From positions 1 to 64,000 of the forward strand of contig NZ_RSEC01000039.1 in assembly GCF_003937945.1 (NCBI RefSeq): a DNA stretch of 64,000 nt, read 5' to 3'. The notes below the pieces were generated by a model that saw only the letters and a list, made by a program, of their open reading frames with translations, was not told the DNA's origin and ran no database searches. This document shows positions 35,428 through 43,649 of this stretch, piece after piece. The DNA comes from Amycolatopsis eburnea (GTDB taxonomy: Bacteria; Actinomycetota; Actinomycetes; Mycobacteriales; Pseudonocardiaceae). The translations under genes were made by a program, and so were the position numbers. Every line of letters starts with the position of its first letter. Within the stretch, counting starts at the first letter, position 1.

Positions 35428-36252
35428 GTGGCGGAGCAGCGCGATGACGGAAAGCCGGGCTCGGAAGTCGAAGCGGCGGGCTCGAACCCGCCCGCACCTC
35501 CCCCGCCGATGGACCCGGCGCAGCTCGAGGAGTTCCGGCAGTTCCAGCAGTTCCAGGACTACTTGCGCTTCACCCAGTCCCAGCAGGGCAACGCCCCTGC
35601 GCCGGCCCCGGACGCCGGGGTGGTGCAGGCACCGCCGTCCCAGCCGCCGGTGATCCCGCCGGGTTACCAGCTCGTCCCGGCCGAGCGCCGCCGTGCGCCG
35701 AAGTGGGTGAGCTGGCTCGGGAAGAAGGTCATCGCGTGGGTGTTGGCGCTGGTGATCCTGGGGGTGGCGGGGACGTGGCTGTACAACCACTTCTTCCCGA
35801 ACGACTCGGGGAAGACGTCGGCCCAGCTCGCCCAGGAGGGCGGCGGGAAGTACCAGACCAACCACATCCTTTCGACCAGCCCGTACGAAGCCGTCCGAGA
35901 GGTCTACGACGCCGTCGCGCAGAACCTCGTGCCGCAGGCGTGCGGGCGGATGGACGAGCCGATCCAGCAGAAGTTCGCCCAGGACCTGGGCTACGCGGAC
36001 TGCCAGGTCGCGGTGCACGAGCTGAACCGCAAGGTCACCAGCAAGAACAAGTACGCCGAGTCGATGCCGTCCTACGTCTCGGAGCCCGTTCCGGGTGACC
36101 GCTTCACGATCAGCTCGTGCCAGTTCGGCATCGAGGGCGGCCCCGCACTCGGCGCGTTCACCGTGCAGAAGGTCGAAAAGGGCCAGTGGCTCATCACGGC
36201 CCACACGAACGAGCCGAACCCGTGCCCGGCGCCGACACCCACGACCCGCTAG
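35428..36252 (+). CDS. Single-pass membrane protein with Pro-rich cytoplasmic part
   Basis: The 274-residue product starts at GTG 35428. Residues 1-85 are Pro/Gln-rich and disordered with two QFQ repeats, a membrane helix follows (about 97-120, KKVIAWVLALVILGVAGTWLYNHFF), and the outer domain of about 150 residues has four Cys (ACGRMDE, ADCQVA, SSCQFG, NPCPAP) likely forming two disulfides. No family is recognised. It is the only plus-strand gene between rplJ and the hydrolase. The start is uncertain because the nearest G-rich site is about 12 bases away. Confidence 0.7.
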   Translation: MAEQRDDGKPGSEVEAAGSNPPAPPPPMDPAQLEEFRQFQQFQDYLRFTQSQQGNAPAPAPDAGVVQAPPSQPPVIPPGYQLVPAERRRAPKWVSWLGKKVIAWVLALVILGVAGTWLYNHFFPNDSGKTSAQLAQEGGGKYQTNHILSTSPYEAVREVYDAVAQNLVPQACGRMDEPIQQKFAQDLGYADCQVAVHELNRKVTSKNKYAESMPSYVSEPVPGDRFTISSCQFGIEGGPALGAFTVQKVEKGQWLITAHTNEPNPCPAPTPTTR

Positions 36253-36256
36253 GCCG

Positions 36257-37039
36257 TCAGCGCGGGTGGGGTGCCGACAGGAACGCCACCAGTGCCTCCG
36301 AAAACGCCGGGGACATCACCGCCGTCATGTGGTCGCCAGGGATGCGGACCAGGCGGGCCCCCGCGATCGCCGCCGCCAGTCTTTCCGGTTCCGCCGCCAG
36401 CTGGTCCTGATCACCGGCCAGCACCAACGTCGGCACGCCGATCGACGACAGGTCCAAGTGCCCTTCCTTCGACGCCAGCGCCACCGCCGCCAGCGCGCGC
36501 CGGTCGCCGCCCGTTGCATCGGCCAGGAGGCGGAACGGGACGCCCGAGGGCGGGACCGTCGAAGGGTCCTCGGCCAGCAGCGCCGAAGCGATGTCCGCCG
36601 GCTTCACCACCCTGAGGTCGACGCCGCCGAAGTCGACGATGCCCGAGCCGACGCCGCCGGTGGCCAGGCAGCGGATGCGCTTGTCCGCCGCCGTCGCGGA
36701 GAGGGCGATGATCGCGCCCATCGAGTAGCCGACCATCGAGACCTCGTCGAGGGCCAGCTCGTCCAGCAGCGCCGAGACGTCGCGGGCCATCGTGTCTTCG
36801 GTGTAGCGGGCCTCGTCGTGGGGCTTCTCCGAACGGCCGTGGCCGCGCGCGTCCAGGGAGATCACGGTCAGGCCGGCGGAGCGCAGCGCCGCCACGACGC
36901 CGGTGGAGATCCAGTTCGCGTTCGTGTCGGCCGCGAAGCCGTGTTGGAGCAGCACCGGGCGGTGGGCGCCGTCGCCCTCCCACACGGTGTAGTTCAACCG
37001 GAGCCCGTCGAACGACGCGAAAGTCGGCATGGCGTCCAT
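36257..37039 (-). CDS. α/β-fold hydrolase
   Basis: The 260-residue product has the α/β hydrolase order: oxyanion LQHGFAAD (about 32-39), SLDARGHGRSEKP, nucleophile elbow GYSMG (Ser about 106), an acid near VLAGDQD (about 210) and the catalytic His in GDHM (about 236). The fold includes esterases, haloperoxidase-like enzymes and C-C hydrolases; the substrate is unknown. It follows rplA on the same strand but is separated by a strong terminator. A second ATG three codons on is an alternative start. Confidence 0.85.
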   Translation of the reverse strand: MDAMPTFASFDGLRLNYTVWEGDGAHRPVLLQHGFAADTNANWISTGVVAALRSAGLTVISLDARGHGRSEKPHDEARYTEDTMARDVSALLDELALDEVSMVGYSMGAIIALSATAADKRIRCLATGGVGSGIVDFGGVDLRVVKPADIASALLAEDPSTVPPSGVPFRLLADATGGDRRALAAVALASKEGHLDLSSIGVPTLVLAGDQDQLAAEPERLAAAIAGARLVRIPGDHMTAVMSPAFSEALVAFLSAPHPR

Positions 37040-37050
37040 CAGACACGAAA

Positions 37051-37085
37051 AAAGGGCGCCCCCGCAGCAAGCAGGGGCGCCCTTT
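37051..37085 (-). terminator. rplKA operon terminator
   Basis: AAAGGGCGCCCC (37051-37062) and GGGGCGCCCTTT (37074-37085) pair perfectly; on the minus strand the stem is followed by a run of T (TTTTTTCG). It is 16 bases after the rplA stop. Confidence 0.9.
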
Positions 37086-37100
37086 CTGGTGATCTCAGAC

Positions 37101-37820
37101 TCAGACGGCAGCTTCCTCGGTGAGGAGGTTGCGGGTCCGCAGCGGGTCGACCGGGATGCCCGGGCCCATCGTCGTGGTGAAGGTGACCTTCTTCAGGTAG
37201 CGGCCCTTCGCCGAGGACGGCTTGGCGCGGAGGATCTCGTCCAGCGCGGCGGCGTAGTTCTCGACCAGCTTCTCCGTGTCGAAGGAAGCCTTGCCGATCA
37301 CCAGGTGCAGGTTGGCCTGCTTGTCGACGCGGAAGTTGATCTTACCGCCCTTGATGTCCTTCACGGCCTTCTCGACCGCGGGGGTCACCGTGCCGGTCTT
37401 CGGGTTCGGCATCAGGCCACGCGGGCCGAGGATGCGGGCGATGCGGCCCACCTTGGCCATCTGGTCCGGCGTCGCGATCGCGGCGTCGAAGTCGAGCCAG
37501 CCACCCTGGATGCGCTCGATCAGTTCGTCGGTGCCGACCGCGTCCGCGCCGGCGGCTTCGGCCTCGGCGGCCTTGTCGCCGACGGCGAAGACGATGACGC
37601 GGGCGGTCTTACCGGTGCCGTGCGGCAGGTTCACGGTGCCGCGGACCATCTGGTCGGCCTTGCGGGGGTCCACACCGAGACGCATCGCGACCTCGACGGT
37701 CGCGTCCATCTTGGTCTTGGAGGTCTCCTTCGCCAGCTTCGCGGCCTCGAGCGGCGCGTACAGGCGCGCCTTGTCGACGAGTTCCGCAGCCTGGCGGTAA
37801 GCCTTGCTGTGCTTGGTCAT
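37101..37820 (-). CDS. rplA: 50S ribosomal protein L1
   Basis: The 239-residue product has the L1 signature ARILGPRGLMPNPKTGTV (about 128-145) and the family length. L1 forms the mobile stalk near the E site and can repress its own operon by binding a site resembling its 23S target. It follows rplK by 78 bases. Confidence 0.98.
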   Translation of the reverse strand: MTKHSKAYRQAAELVDKARLYAPLEAAKLAKETSKTKMDATVEVAMRLGVDPRKADQMVRGTVNLPHGTGKTARVIVFAVGDKAAEAEAAGADAVGTDELIERIQGGWLDFDAAIATPDQMAKVGRIARILGPRGLMPNPKTGTVTPAVEKAVKDIKGGKINFRVDKQANLHLVIGKASFDTEKLVENYAAALDEILRAKPSSAKGRYLKKVTFTTTMGPGIPVDPLRTRNLLTEEAAV

Positions 37821-37898
37821 GCTTCTGTCCTTACTTCAAAAACGGATCAGTGTGGTGTCAGAGCCAGCACCCGGCTCTCCCACGTGGTGCTGCGAACG

Positions 37899-38336
37899 TC
37901 AGGCGTCGACGACCGTGATGCCCATCGAACGAGCAGTGCCGGCGATGATCTTCGCGGCCTGGTCGATGTCGTGCGCGTTGAGGTCGGTCTCCTTGGTCTT
38001 GGCGATCTCGCGGACCTGGTCCCAGGTGACCTTGGCGACCTTGGTCTTGTGCGGCTCGCCGGAGCCCTTCTCCACGCCCGCGGCCTTCAGCAGCAGCTTG
38101 GCGGCCGGCGGCGTCTTCAGCTTGAAGTCGAACGACCGGTCTTCGTACACGGAGATCTCGACCGGGACGACGTCCCCGCGCTGCGACTCGGTCGCGGCGT
38201 TGTAGGCCTTGCAGAACTCCATGATGTTGACGCCGTGCTGACCCAGCGCCGGGCCGACCGGCGGCGCGGGGTTGGCCGCACCCGCCTTGATCTGCAGCTT
38301 GATGATCGCCGCAAGCTTCTTCTTCTTGGGTGGCAT
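37899..38336 (-). CDS. rplK: 50S ribosomal protein L11
   Basis: The 145-residue product starts MPPKKKKLAAIIKLQIKAG and has the Pro-rich NPAPPVGPALGQHGVNIMEF loop where thiopeptides act, and the C-terminal rRNA-binding domain ending GTARSMGITVVDA. It sits between nusG and rplA as in most bacteria. Confidence 0.98.
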   Translation of the reverse strand: MPPKKKKLAAIIKLQIKAGAANPAPPVGPALGQHGVNIMEFCKAYNAATESQRGDVVPVEISVYEDRSFDFKLKTPPAAKLLLKAAGVEKGSGEPHKTKVAKVTWDQVREIAKTKETDLNAHDIDQAAKIIAGTARSMGITVVDA

Positions 38337-38411
38337 TTCTTTTCCTGTCCTGTACTACGTTCCCCGCGTACCTGCCGTGGACGTGGGGACTGCGGCCGGG
38401 GAGGCCGGCCG

Positions 38412-39227
38412 TCAGATCTTGGAGACCTGGTTGAACGACAGCTCGACCGGGGTCTCCCGGCCGAAGATCGACACCAGGACCTTCAGCTTCTGCCCGTCGA
38501 CGTTGACCTCGGAGATCGTCGCCGGCAGCGTCGCGAACGGGCCGTCCATGACCGTGACCGACTCGCCGACCTCGAAGTCGACCTCGACGGCCGGGGCGCC
38601 CAGCGGCGCGGACGCGGCGGCCTCGCCCTTGCTGGCCTTGGCCGGGGCTTCCTTCTCGACCTGCGGGGCGAGGAACTTCAGCACCTCGTCCACGGTCAGC
38701 GGCGACGGCCGCGAGGTGGCGCCGACGAACCCGGTGACGCCCGGCGTGTTGCGCACCGCGCTCCACGAGGCGTCGTTCAGGTCCATCCGGACCAGGATGT
38801 AGCCGGGCAGCACCTTGCGCTGCACCTGCTTGCGCTGGCCGTTCTTGATCTCGGTGACCTCTTCGGTCGGGACCTCGATCTGGAAGATGTAGTCCTCGAC
38901 GTCCAGGGTCTGCGTCCGGGTTTCGAGGTTGGTCTTCACCTTGTTCTCGTAACCGGCGTACGAGTGCACGACGTACCACTCGCCGGGCGCGGCGAGGAGC
39001 TCGGCGCGCAGCTTGGCGACCGGGTCCTCGTCGTCCGCCTCGGGCTCGGTGGCCTCTTCGGCCACGTCGTCGCCGTCTGCGTCAACGGAAGCGGCTTCGT
39101 CGACCTCGTCGGACACCTCGACGGGCTCCAGGTGCTCGGACTCCTCGTCACCGAGTGCCGCGTGCACCTGCTCGTCGGAAAGCTCGGTCAGGTCGTGACC
39201 GGCTGATGTGCCGTTGTCGGAGGTCAC
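38412..39227 (-). CDS. nusG: Transcription elongation factor NusG
   Basis: The 271-residue product has an acidic, disordered N-terminal extension (about 1-80, rich in Glu and Asp), then the NGN domain (WYVVHSYAGYENKVKTNLETR, then KVLPGYILVRM) that binds RNA polymerase. A Lys/Ala-rich linker leads to the KOW domain (VGESVTVMDGPFATLPATI, then VLVSIFGRETPVEL). It links transcription to ribosomes or Rho. The extension is common in actinobacteria. The start is GTG 39227, with GAGAGGACGG upstream. Confidence 0.97.
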   Translation of the reverse strand: MTSDNGTSAGHDLTELSDEQVHAALGDEESEHLEPVEVSDEVDEAASVDADGDDVAEEATEPEADDEDPVAKLRAELLAAPGEWYVVHSYAGYENKVKTNLETRTQTLDVEDYIFQIEVPTEEVTEIKNGQRKQVQRKVLPGYILVRMDLNDASWSAVRNTPGVTGFVGATSRPSPLTVDEVLKFLAPQVEKEAPAKASKGEAAASAPLGAPAVEVDFEVGESVTVMDGPFATLPATISEVNVDGQKLKVLVSIFGRETPVELSFNQVSKI

Positions 39228-39291
39228 GTTCCGTCCTCTCAGTTGATCATTGCCGGGTCGGTCAGGCCGGCCCGCACGGCACGGCGGCGGG

Positions 39292-39726
39292 TCAGCCGAA
39301 GATCGCGCCGATGCCCTTCTTGAACGCGAAGTCCAAGACGCTCACCAGTGCCACCATGAACACCACGAAGACCAGCACGACCGCGGTGTAGGTGACCATC
39401 TGCTTGCGGTTGGGCCAGATGACCTTGCGCAGCTCCGCCCACACCTCGCGGATGAAGCGCATCAGCCGTGCGAACACGGAGGCCTTCTTCGCCTTCTGAT
39501 CCCGCTTCGGAGTCGGAGCGCCCTTGGCGTCGGGGGCGGTCTTCTCCCCCGACTTCCCGGCCGGGCGGGTCTTGTCGTCCGCACGTGCCGCGGACTTGCC
39601 CGCCGGACGAGCGGTCGCACGGCGCTCACGCCGGGCAGCGGCTGTGACGGGACGGGACGGGCTCTCGGGCTTCTGCCCGTTGCCGTCCTGCTCCTGCTCG
39701 CCGCCGCTGGCGTCGCTGTCGCTCAC
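39292..39726 (-). CDS. secE: Preprotein translocase subunit SecE
   Basis: The 144-residue product has an extended basic Ala/Arg/Lys-rich N-terminus (about 1-85) and the conserved SecE core FIREVWAELRKVIWPNRKQM followed by one membrane helix. SecE clamps SecY. I chose GTG 39726 because GGAGGAG is 5 bases upstream; the GTG two codons earlier overlaps that site. It lies just downstream of tRNA-Trp and upstream of nusG, the usual arrangement. Confidence 0.95.
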   Translation of the reverse strand: MSDSDASGGEQEQDGNGQKPESPSRPVTAAARRERRATARPAGKSAARADDKTRPAGKSGEKTAPDAKGAPTPKRDQKAKKASVFARLMRFIREVWAELRKVIWPNRKQMVTYTAVVLVFVVFMVALVSVLDFAFKKGIGAIFG

Positions 39727-39758
39727 GACCACTCCTCCGCTCCACCAGTTCCGTTACG

Positions 39759-39831
<73 letters not shown>

Positions 39832-40037
39832 GTGGAGCCCCGATCGCTCGGAGCCCCGGAGGACGCATTCCATCATCCCCACCATCCAGGCGGGGATGAC
39901 CGTAGTGCGTTCCAAGTCCCGAAGTCTACGGCAAGCCTCACGAGAGCCCGCAACCGCGCCCCCCGATCGACCGCCGTACCCCGGCCGGCCTGCGGAAAAC
40001 TCCCCGCCGGCCCCGTGATCATGCCAGGATGTCCGCC

Positions 40038-40958
40038 ATGACGGACACCCCCGGTCGGAGGGTGGTGGCCGGGACCCGCCTGGGGCTCGCGCTGCCCCAG
40101 TACGGCGCCCTCGCCGACCCCGCCGCCGTCGCGCGCTTCGCGACCGCCGCGGAGGACCTCGGCTTCGGCTCGCTCTGGGTCGGCGACCGGATCCTGACGC
40201 CCCGGGAGCCGTCGGACCTGTACCCCGGCGGCGGGACGCCGGAGCAGCCGTACCCGAAGGAGTTCGAGACCTTCGCCGACCCGTTCACGACGCTGGCCAC
40301 CGCGGCCGCCGTGACCCGCACGGCCCGCCTCGGGATGAGCGCGCTGACCGGCCCGGTCTATTCCCCGGTCCTGCTCGCCAGGGCCCTGACCTCGCTCGAC
40401 CTGGCCAGTTCGGGACGGCTCGACGTCGGCTTCGGGCTCGGCTGGCTGCGCGAGGAGTACTTCGCGACCGGCGTCCCGTGGGAAGGCCGGGGCAAGCGGC
40501 TCGACGCGGTGCTCGACGCGCTGGAGGCGCTCTGGACCGGCGATCCGGTGGCGCACGAAGGCCCGCAGTGGCGGATCGCGCCGTCGACGGTCGGCCTGCG
40601 CCCGGCGCAGGACCCGCGGCCGCCGGTGCTGCTCGGCGGGTTCTCCCCGCCGGCGCTGGCCCGGATCGGGCGCCGCGCGGACGGCTGGCTGGCCGGGTGG
40701 ATGCCGAAGCAGCACCTCGACGGCCTCTGGTCGGTCGCGCTCGAAGCCGCCGAAAAGGCCGGGCGCGACCCCGGCACCCTGCGGCGGGTGGTGCGGATCA
40801 ACCCGCGCGCGGGTACCGGGGTCGAGTCGGCCGGGGACGTCCTGCGGTGCCTGGACGTGGCCGGCGAGCTGGGCGTCTCGGAGGCCCTGGTGGACCTGCA
40901 CTACGTCGCGAAGGACGTCGACCACGCCCTGGAGCTGGCGGCCGAGCTGGCCGCCTGA
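40038..40958 (+). CDS. LLM-class F420-dependent oxidoreductase
   Basis: The 306-residue product has the luciferase-like monooxygenase TIM-barrel pattern: LGLALPQYGALADP at the N-terminus, FGSLWVGDRI, an SPVLLARALTSLDLASSGRLDVG-type region, and GFGLGWLREEYFATGVPW. This matches actinobacterial F420-binding members rather than FMN enzymes. The natural substrate is unknown. I chose ATG 40038 with AGGA 9 bases upstream; ATG 40029 is an alternative. Confidence 0.85.
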   Translation: MTDTPGRRVVAGTRLGLALPQYGALADPAAVARFATAAEDLGFGSLWVGDRILTPREPSDLYPGGGTPEQPYPKEFETFADPFTTLATAAAVTRTARLGMSALTGPVYSPVLLARALTSLDLASSGRLDVGFGLGWLREEYFATGVPWEGRGKRLDAVLDALEALWTGDPVAHEGPQWRIAPSTVGLRPAQDPRPPVLLGGFSPPALARIGRRADGWLAGWMPKQHLDGLWSVALEAAEKAGRDPGTLRRVVRINPRAGTGVESAGDVLRCLDVAGELGVSEALVDLHYVAKDVDHALELAAELAA

Positions 40959-40962
40959 GCGG

Positions 40963-41178
40963 TCAGCTCTCGCTGTCGGCGAGGGCCGCGAGCGCCTGCG
41001 CCTTGACGGCGTACTTCCAGTTCGCGAGGTCGCGGATCGTCTTGATCTTCAGCTCGGCGAGCAGTTCGTCGTGCTTCGGCGTGAGCCCCTCGAGCGCCGA
41101 CGGCGGGGCGTCCAGCAGCTCGTTGATCGTCTTGTCCTCGTAGGCCTTGTCGACGAGCTTGTTCAGGTTCAGGCTCAC
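40963..41178 (-). CDS. Small conserved-looking protein with HhH-like repeat (71 aa)
   Basis: A 71-residue product starts at GTG 41178 after AGGCAGGAAG. It is helical and contains LLDAPPSALEGLTPKHDELLAELKIKTIRDLANW, a pattern like helix-hairpin-helix repeats. No catalytic motif is seen. It is convergent with the LLM oxidoreductase, with a 4-base gap. The longer open reading to 41289 lacks support. Confidence 0.6.
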   Translation of the reverse strand: MSLNLNKLVDKAYEDKTINELLDAPPSALEGLTPKHDELLAELKIKTIRDLANWKYAVKAQALAALADSES

Positions 41179-41337
41179 TGCGGCTTCCTGCCTTTCTCGC
41201 AACGGTTCGGAACGCGCACCACCCTCGTTGTGATTCTCGTCGCACGCAACAGCCGATCCCTCGATCAGGTTCACCCACCCGTCCGTCACCCGGATCGCCG
41301 CAGCCGAAACCGCCCCCGCTTCGGTAGAAACGACCGG

Positions 41338-42243
41338 GTGGCGAAGAAAAGCGGTGGGGGCGGCTGTCTCGTCGTGGTGCTCGTGCTCGCGCTACTCGGC
41401 TTCGGGTACTACAAGTGGCAGCACGGCTCGTCGTCGGCGCCACCGGACGGCGCGGACACCGGCGGCGGCAGCGGCCGCTACGTGGCGCTGGGCGACTCGT
41501 ACACGTCTTCGCCGCGCACCGGGCGGCAGGCGGGCACCCCGGCGGGCTGCCAGCGCTCGGACGACAACTACCCGCACCTGGTCTCGGCGAGGCTGAAGCC
41601 GGCCCAGTTCGCCGACGTCAGCTGCGGCGGCGCGACCACCGCGCACCTGACCGCCCCGCAGAAGACGGACAACGGCACGAACCCGGCGCAGCTGGACGCC
41701 GTCACCAAGGACACGACGCTGGTGACCCTCGGCATCGGCGGCAACGACGTCGGCTTCTTCGCGTACGCGGCGGGCTGCGCGACGGCGCACTCGACCGCGT
41801 CCCCGTGCAGGGACAAGCTCACCGCGGGCGGCCACGACCAGCTCGCCGAGCGGATCGACGCGGCCGCCCCGAAGGTCGGCGCGGTCCTCGACCGCATCCA
41901 CGACAAGGCCCCGAAGGCGAAGGTCGTGGTCGTCGGCTACCCGACGGTCCTCCCGGACGGCGACGGCTGCTGGCCGGTCCTGCCCTTCGGCAGCGGCGAC
42001 ATCGCGTACTTCCGCGAAGCGCTCGGCAAGCTGAACAAGATGCTCGAGGACCAGGCGGACAGCCACCGCGCGGGCTACGCGGACACCGCGACCCCCGGCA
42101 AGGGCCACGACGTCTGCTCGGCGTCGGACACGCGCTGGGTGGAGGGCCTGCTGCCCGCGTCGCCGGCCGCCCCGCTGCACCCGAACGCGCGGGGCGAGCA
42201 GGGCATGGCCGACGCCGTGCTGGCGGTGCTGAAGCTGCCTTAG
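41338..42243 (+). CDS. SGNH/GDSL-family esterase, membrane-anchored or secreted
   Basis: The 301-residue product starts at GTG 41338. An N-terminal hydrophobic helix (about 7-25, GGCLVVVLVLALLGFGYY) anchors or exports it, then a Gly/Ser linker and a full SGNH hydrolase: block I GDSYTS (nucleophile Ser), block II SCGGATT, block III GIGGNDVG, and block V with LHPN. Six Cys in the mature part suggest disulfides as in Streptomyces esterases. Substrates of relatives include acylated sugars and lipids. Its stop overlaps the hadB end by 4 bases. Confidence 0.88.
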   Translation: MAKKSGGGGCLVVVLVLALLGFGYYKWQHGSSSAPPDGADTGGGSGRYVALGDSYTSSPRTGRQAGTPAGCQRSDDNYPHLVSARLKPAQFADVSCGGATTAHLTAPQKTDNGTNPAQLDAVTKDTTLVTLGIGGNDVGFFAYAAGCATAHSTASPCRDKLTAGGHDQLAERIDAAAPKVGAVLDRIHDKAPKAKVVVVGYPTVLPDGDGCWPVLPFGSGDIAYFREALGKLNKMLEDQADSHRAGYADTATPGKGHDVCSASDTRWVEGLLPASPAAPLHPNARGEQGMADAVLAVLKLP

Positions 42244-42638
42244 ACCCGGACGACGGCCTGCGGCTTGCCCAGCACCGTCTTGCCGTCGAACTTCACCACG
42301 AGGTCGATCCGCGCGGTCCCGTCGCCGGTGACCTCGCCGACCTTCCCGGTGATCTCCACGAGCGCGCCTTCCGGCGTGTTCGGGACGACGACCGGACGGG
42401 TGAAGCGGGCGCTGAAGTCGACCAGGCGGCCCGGGTCGCCGAGCCAGTCGGTCACGACGCGGCCGGACACGGCCATCGTCAGCATGCCGTGGGCGATGAC
42501 GTCCGGGAGGCCGACGTCCTTCGCGAACGCCTCGTTCCAGTGGATCGGGTTGAAGTCCAGCGCCGCGCCGGCGTAGCGCACCAGCTGTTCGCGGGTGATC
42601 CGGACCTCGAGGGCGGGCAGTTCGTCGCCGGTGTTCAC
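42240..42638 (-). CDS. hadB: MaoC-type (3R)-hydroxyacyl-ACP dehydratase subunit HadB-like
   Basis: The 132-residue hotdog-fold protein contains the catalytic MaoC motif YAGAALDFNPIHWNEAFAKDVG with Asp (about 28) and His (about 33), then LPDVIAHGMLTM. In mycobacteria HadB provides the active site of FAS-II dehydratase HadAB. The GTG start overlaps the hadA stop by 4 bases, so the subunits are probably made in equal amounts. No hadC is present downstream. Confidence 0.88.
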   Translation of the reverse strand: MNTGDELPALEVRITREQLVRYAGAALDFNPIHWNEAFAKDVGLPDVIAHGMLTMAVSGRVVTDWLGDPGRLVDFSARFTRPVVVPNTPEGALVEITGKVGEVTGDGTARIDLVVKFDGKTVLGKPQAVVRV

Positions 42639-43084
42639 GCGGCCTCCCCCCGGACCACGAGCTGGGCGCGCGTGGTGGCGATGTGGGCGCCGTCGCCGTC
42701 GGTGATTTCGGCGCGCAGGTTGATGAAGTCGTTGCCGGCCCTGGCCATGATCCGGTCGATGTGGGTGGTCAGCAGCAGCGTGTCGCCGGCGTGGGCCGGG
42801 CGGCTGTAGCTGAACTGCTGGTCGCCGTGGACCATCCGCGAGTAGTCGAGGCCGAGCTCGGGGTCGGAGACGATCTGGTTGATCGACGCGAGGTTGACGA
42901 TCGTGAGGAACGTCGGCGGCGCGATCACGTCCGGGTAGCCGGCCGCCTTCGCGGCTTCGGGGTCCCGGTAGAGCGGGTTCGCGTCACCGATCGCGTCGGC
43001 GAACTCCCGGATCTTCTCCCGGCTCACTTCGTAGCTGGTCTGCGGCGGGTAGACCCGCCCGGTGAACGACTCGTCCAAAGGCAC
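42635..43084 (-). CDS. hadA: MaoC-type dehydratase subunit HadA-like
   Basis: The 149-residue hotdog protein has the HadA pattern: YPPQTSYEVSREKIREFADAIGDANPLYRDPEAAKAAG, YPDVIAPPTFLTIV, and HGDQQFSYSRPAHAGDTL. HadA is the substrate-binding, non-catalytic partner of HadB. The start is GTG 43084. Its position after rpmG matches M. tuberculosis Rv0634B-Rv0635. Confidence 0.88.
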   Translation of the reverse strand: MPLDESFTGRVYPPQTSYEVSREKIREFADAIGDANPLYRDPEAAKAAGYPDVIAPPTFLTIVNLASINQIVSDPELGLDYSRMVHGDQQFSYSRPAHAGDTLLLTTHIDRIMARAGNDFINLRAEITDGDGAHIATTRAQLVVRGEAA

Positions 43085-43105
43085 CCGAGGAGGCTACCAA
43101 CAGCA

Positions 43106-43137
43106 AAGAGCCGCCCCGGTGGTCCAGGGCGGCTCTT
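43106..43137 (-). terminator. Hairpin between rpmG and hadA
   Basis: AAGAGCCGCCC (43106-43116) pairs perfectly with GGGCGGCTCTT (43127-43137) around a 10-base loop, followed by TTTGCTG on the minus strand. It lies 24 bases after the rpmG stop. Confidence 0.75.
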
Positions 43138-43160
43138 CGAAGCTGGTGAACGCGTACGCG

Positions 43161-43325
43161 TCAGCGGGTTTCCTTGTGCGTCCGGTGCGTACCGCAGTTC
43201 GGGCAGAACTTCTTCATCTCCAGGCGATCCGGGTTGTTGCGCCGGTTCTTCTTGGTGATGTAGTTGCGGTGCTTGCACTCTTCGCACGCCAGCGTGATCT
43301 TGGGTCGCACGTCGGTGGCAGCCAC
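43161..43325 (-). CDS. rpmG: 50S ribosomal protein L33, zinc-binding form
   Basis: The 54-residue product begins at GTG 43325 with GAAGGAAAC upstream. It reads AATDVRPKITLACEECKHRN and so on, and ends THKETR. Two CxxC pairs (Cys 14/17 and 41/44) make it the zinc-containing C+ form. It lies between tRNA-Met and hadA, the actinobacterial order. Confidence 0.96.
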   Translation of the reverse strand: MAATDVRPKITLACEECKHRNYITKKNRRNNPDRLEMKKFCPNCGTHRTHKETR

Positions 43326-43374
43326 AGCGTTTCCTTCTCTCTCAGGTCCGGGGGCCAGCCCCGTCGTTACCGCG

Positions 43375-43447
43375 TAGCGGTGGCCGGACTTGAACCGGCG
43401 ACACAGCGATTATGAGCCGCTTGCTCTGCCAACTGAGCTACACCGCC
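43375..43447 (-). tRNA. tRNA-Met (CAT), elongator type
   Basis: A 73-base cloverleaf on the minus strand with acceptor GGCGGTG/CACCGCT (first pair G-U), anticodon loop CTCATAA with CAT and a GTTCAAGTC T-loop. It lacks the GGG/CCC anticodon stem pairs of initiator tRNA. The CAT anticodon could also denote Ile2 if modified, but the rpmG/thrT context fits metT. Confidence 0.9.
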
Positions 43448-43497
43448 CTTACATGACCCAAGCCGCGACACGCAGGCGTGACGCGGCTGAGGTCGAG

Positions 43498-43570
43498 AGC
43501 CCCTTTACGGAATCGAACCGTAGACCTTCTCCTTACCATGGAGACGCTCTGCCGACTGAGCTAAAGGGGC
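43498..43570 (-). tRNA. tRNA-Thr (GGT)
   Basis: A 73-base cloverleaf on the minus strand with acceptor GCCCCTT/AAGGGGC, anticodon stem TCTCC/GGAGA, loop ATGGTAA with anticodon GGT, and a GTTCGATTC T-loop. It lies 50 bases upstream of tRNA-Met in the same orientation. Confidence 0.95.
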
Positions 43571-43649
43571 CTGCCTCTCGCGAGGACTTGGAAAGATTAG
43601 CAAGGGCGGTCACCCGGCCGTGCAACCGGGGTCGCTTAACCGCAAAACC

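Noticed and set aside
42240..43084. hadAB as evidence for a mycolic-acid producer
   Set aside because: hadC is absent and MaoC-type pairs occur in organisms without mycolates; no mycolate genes are visible.
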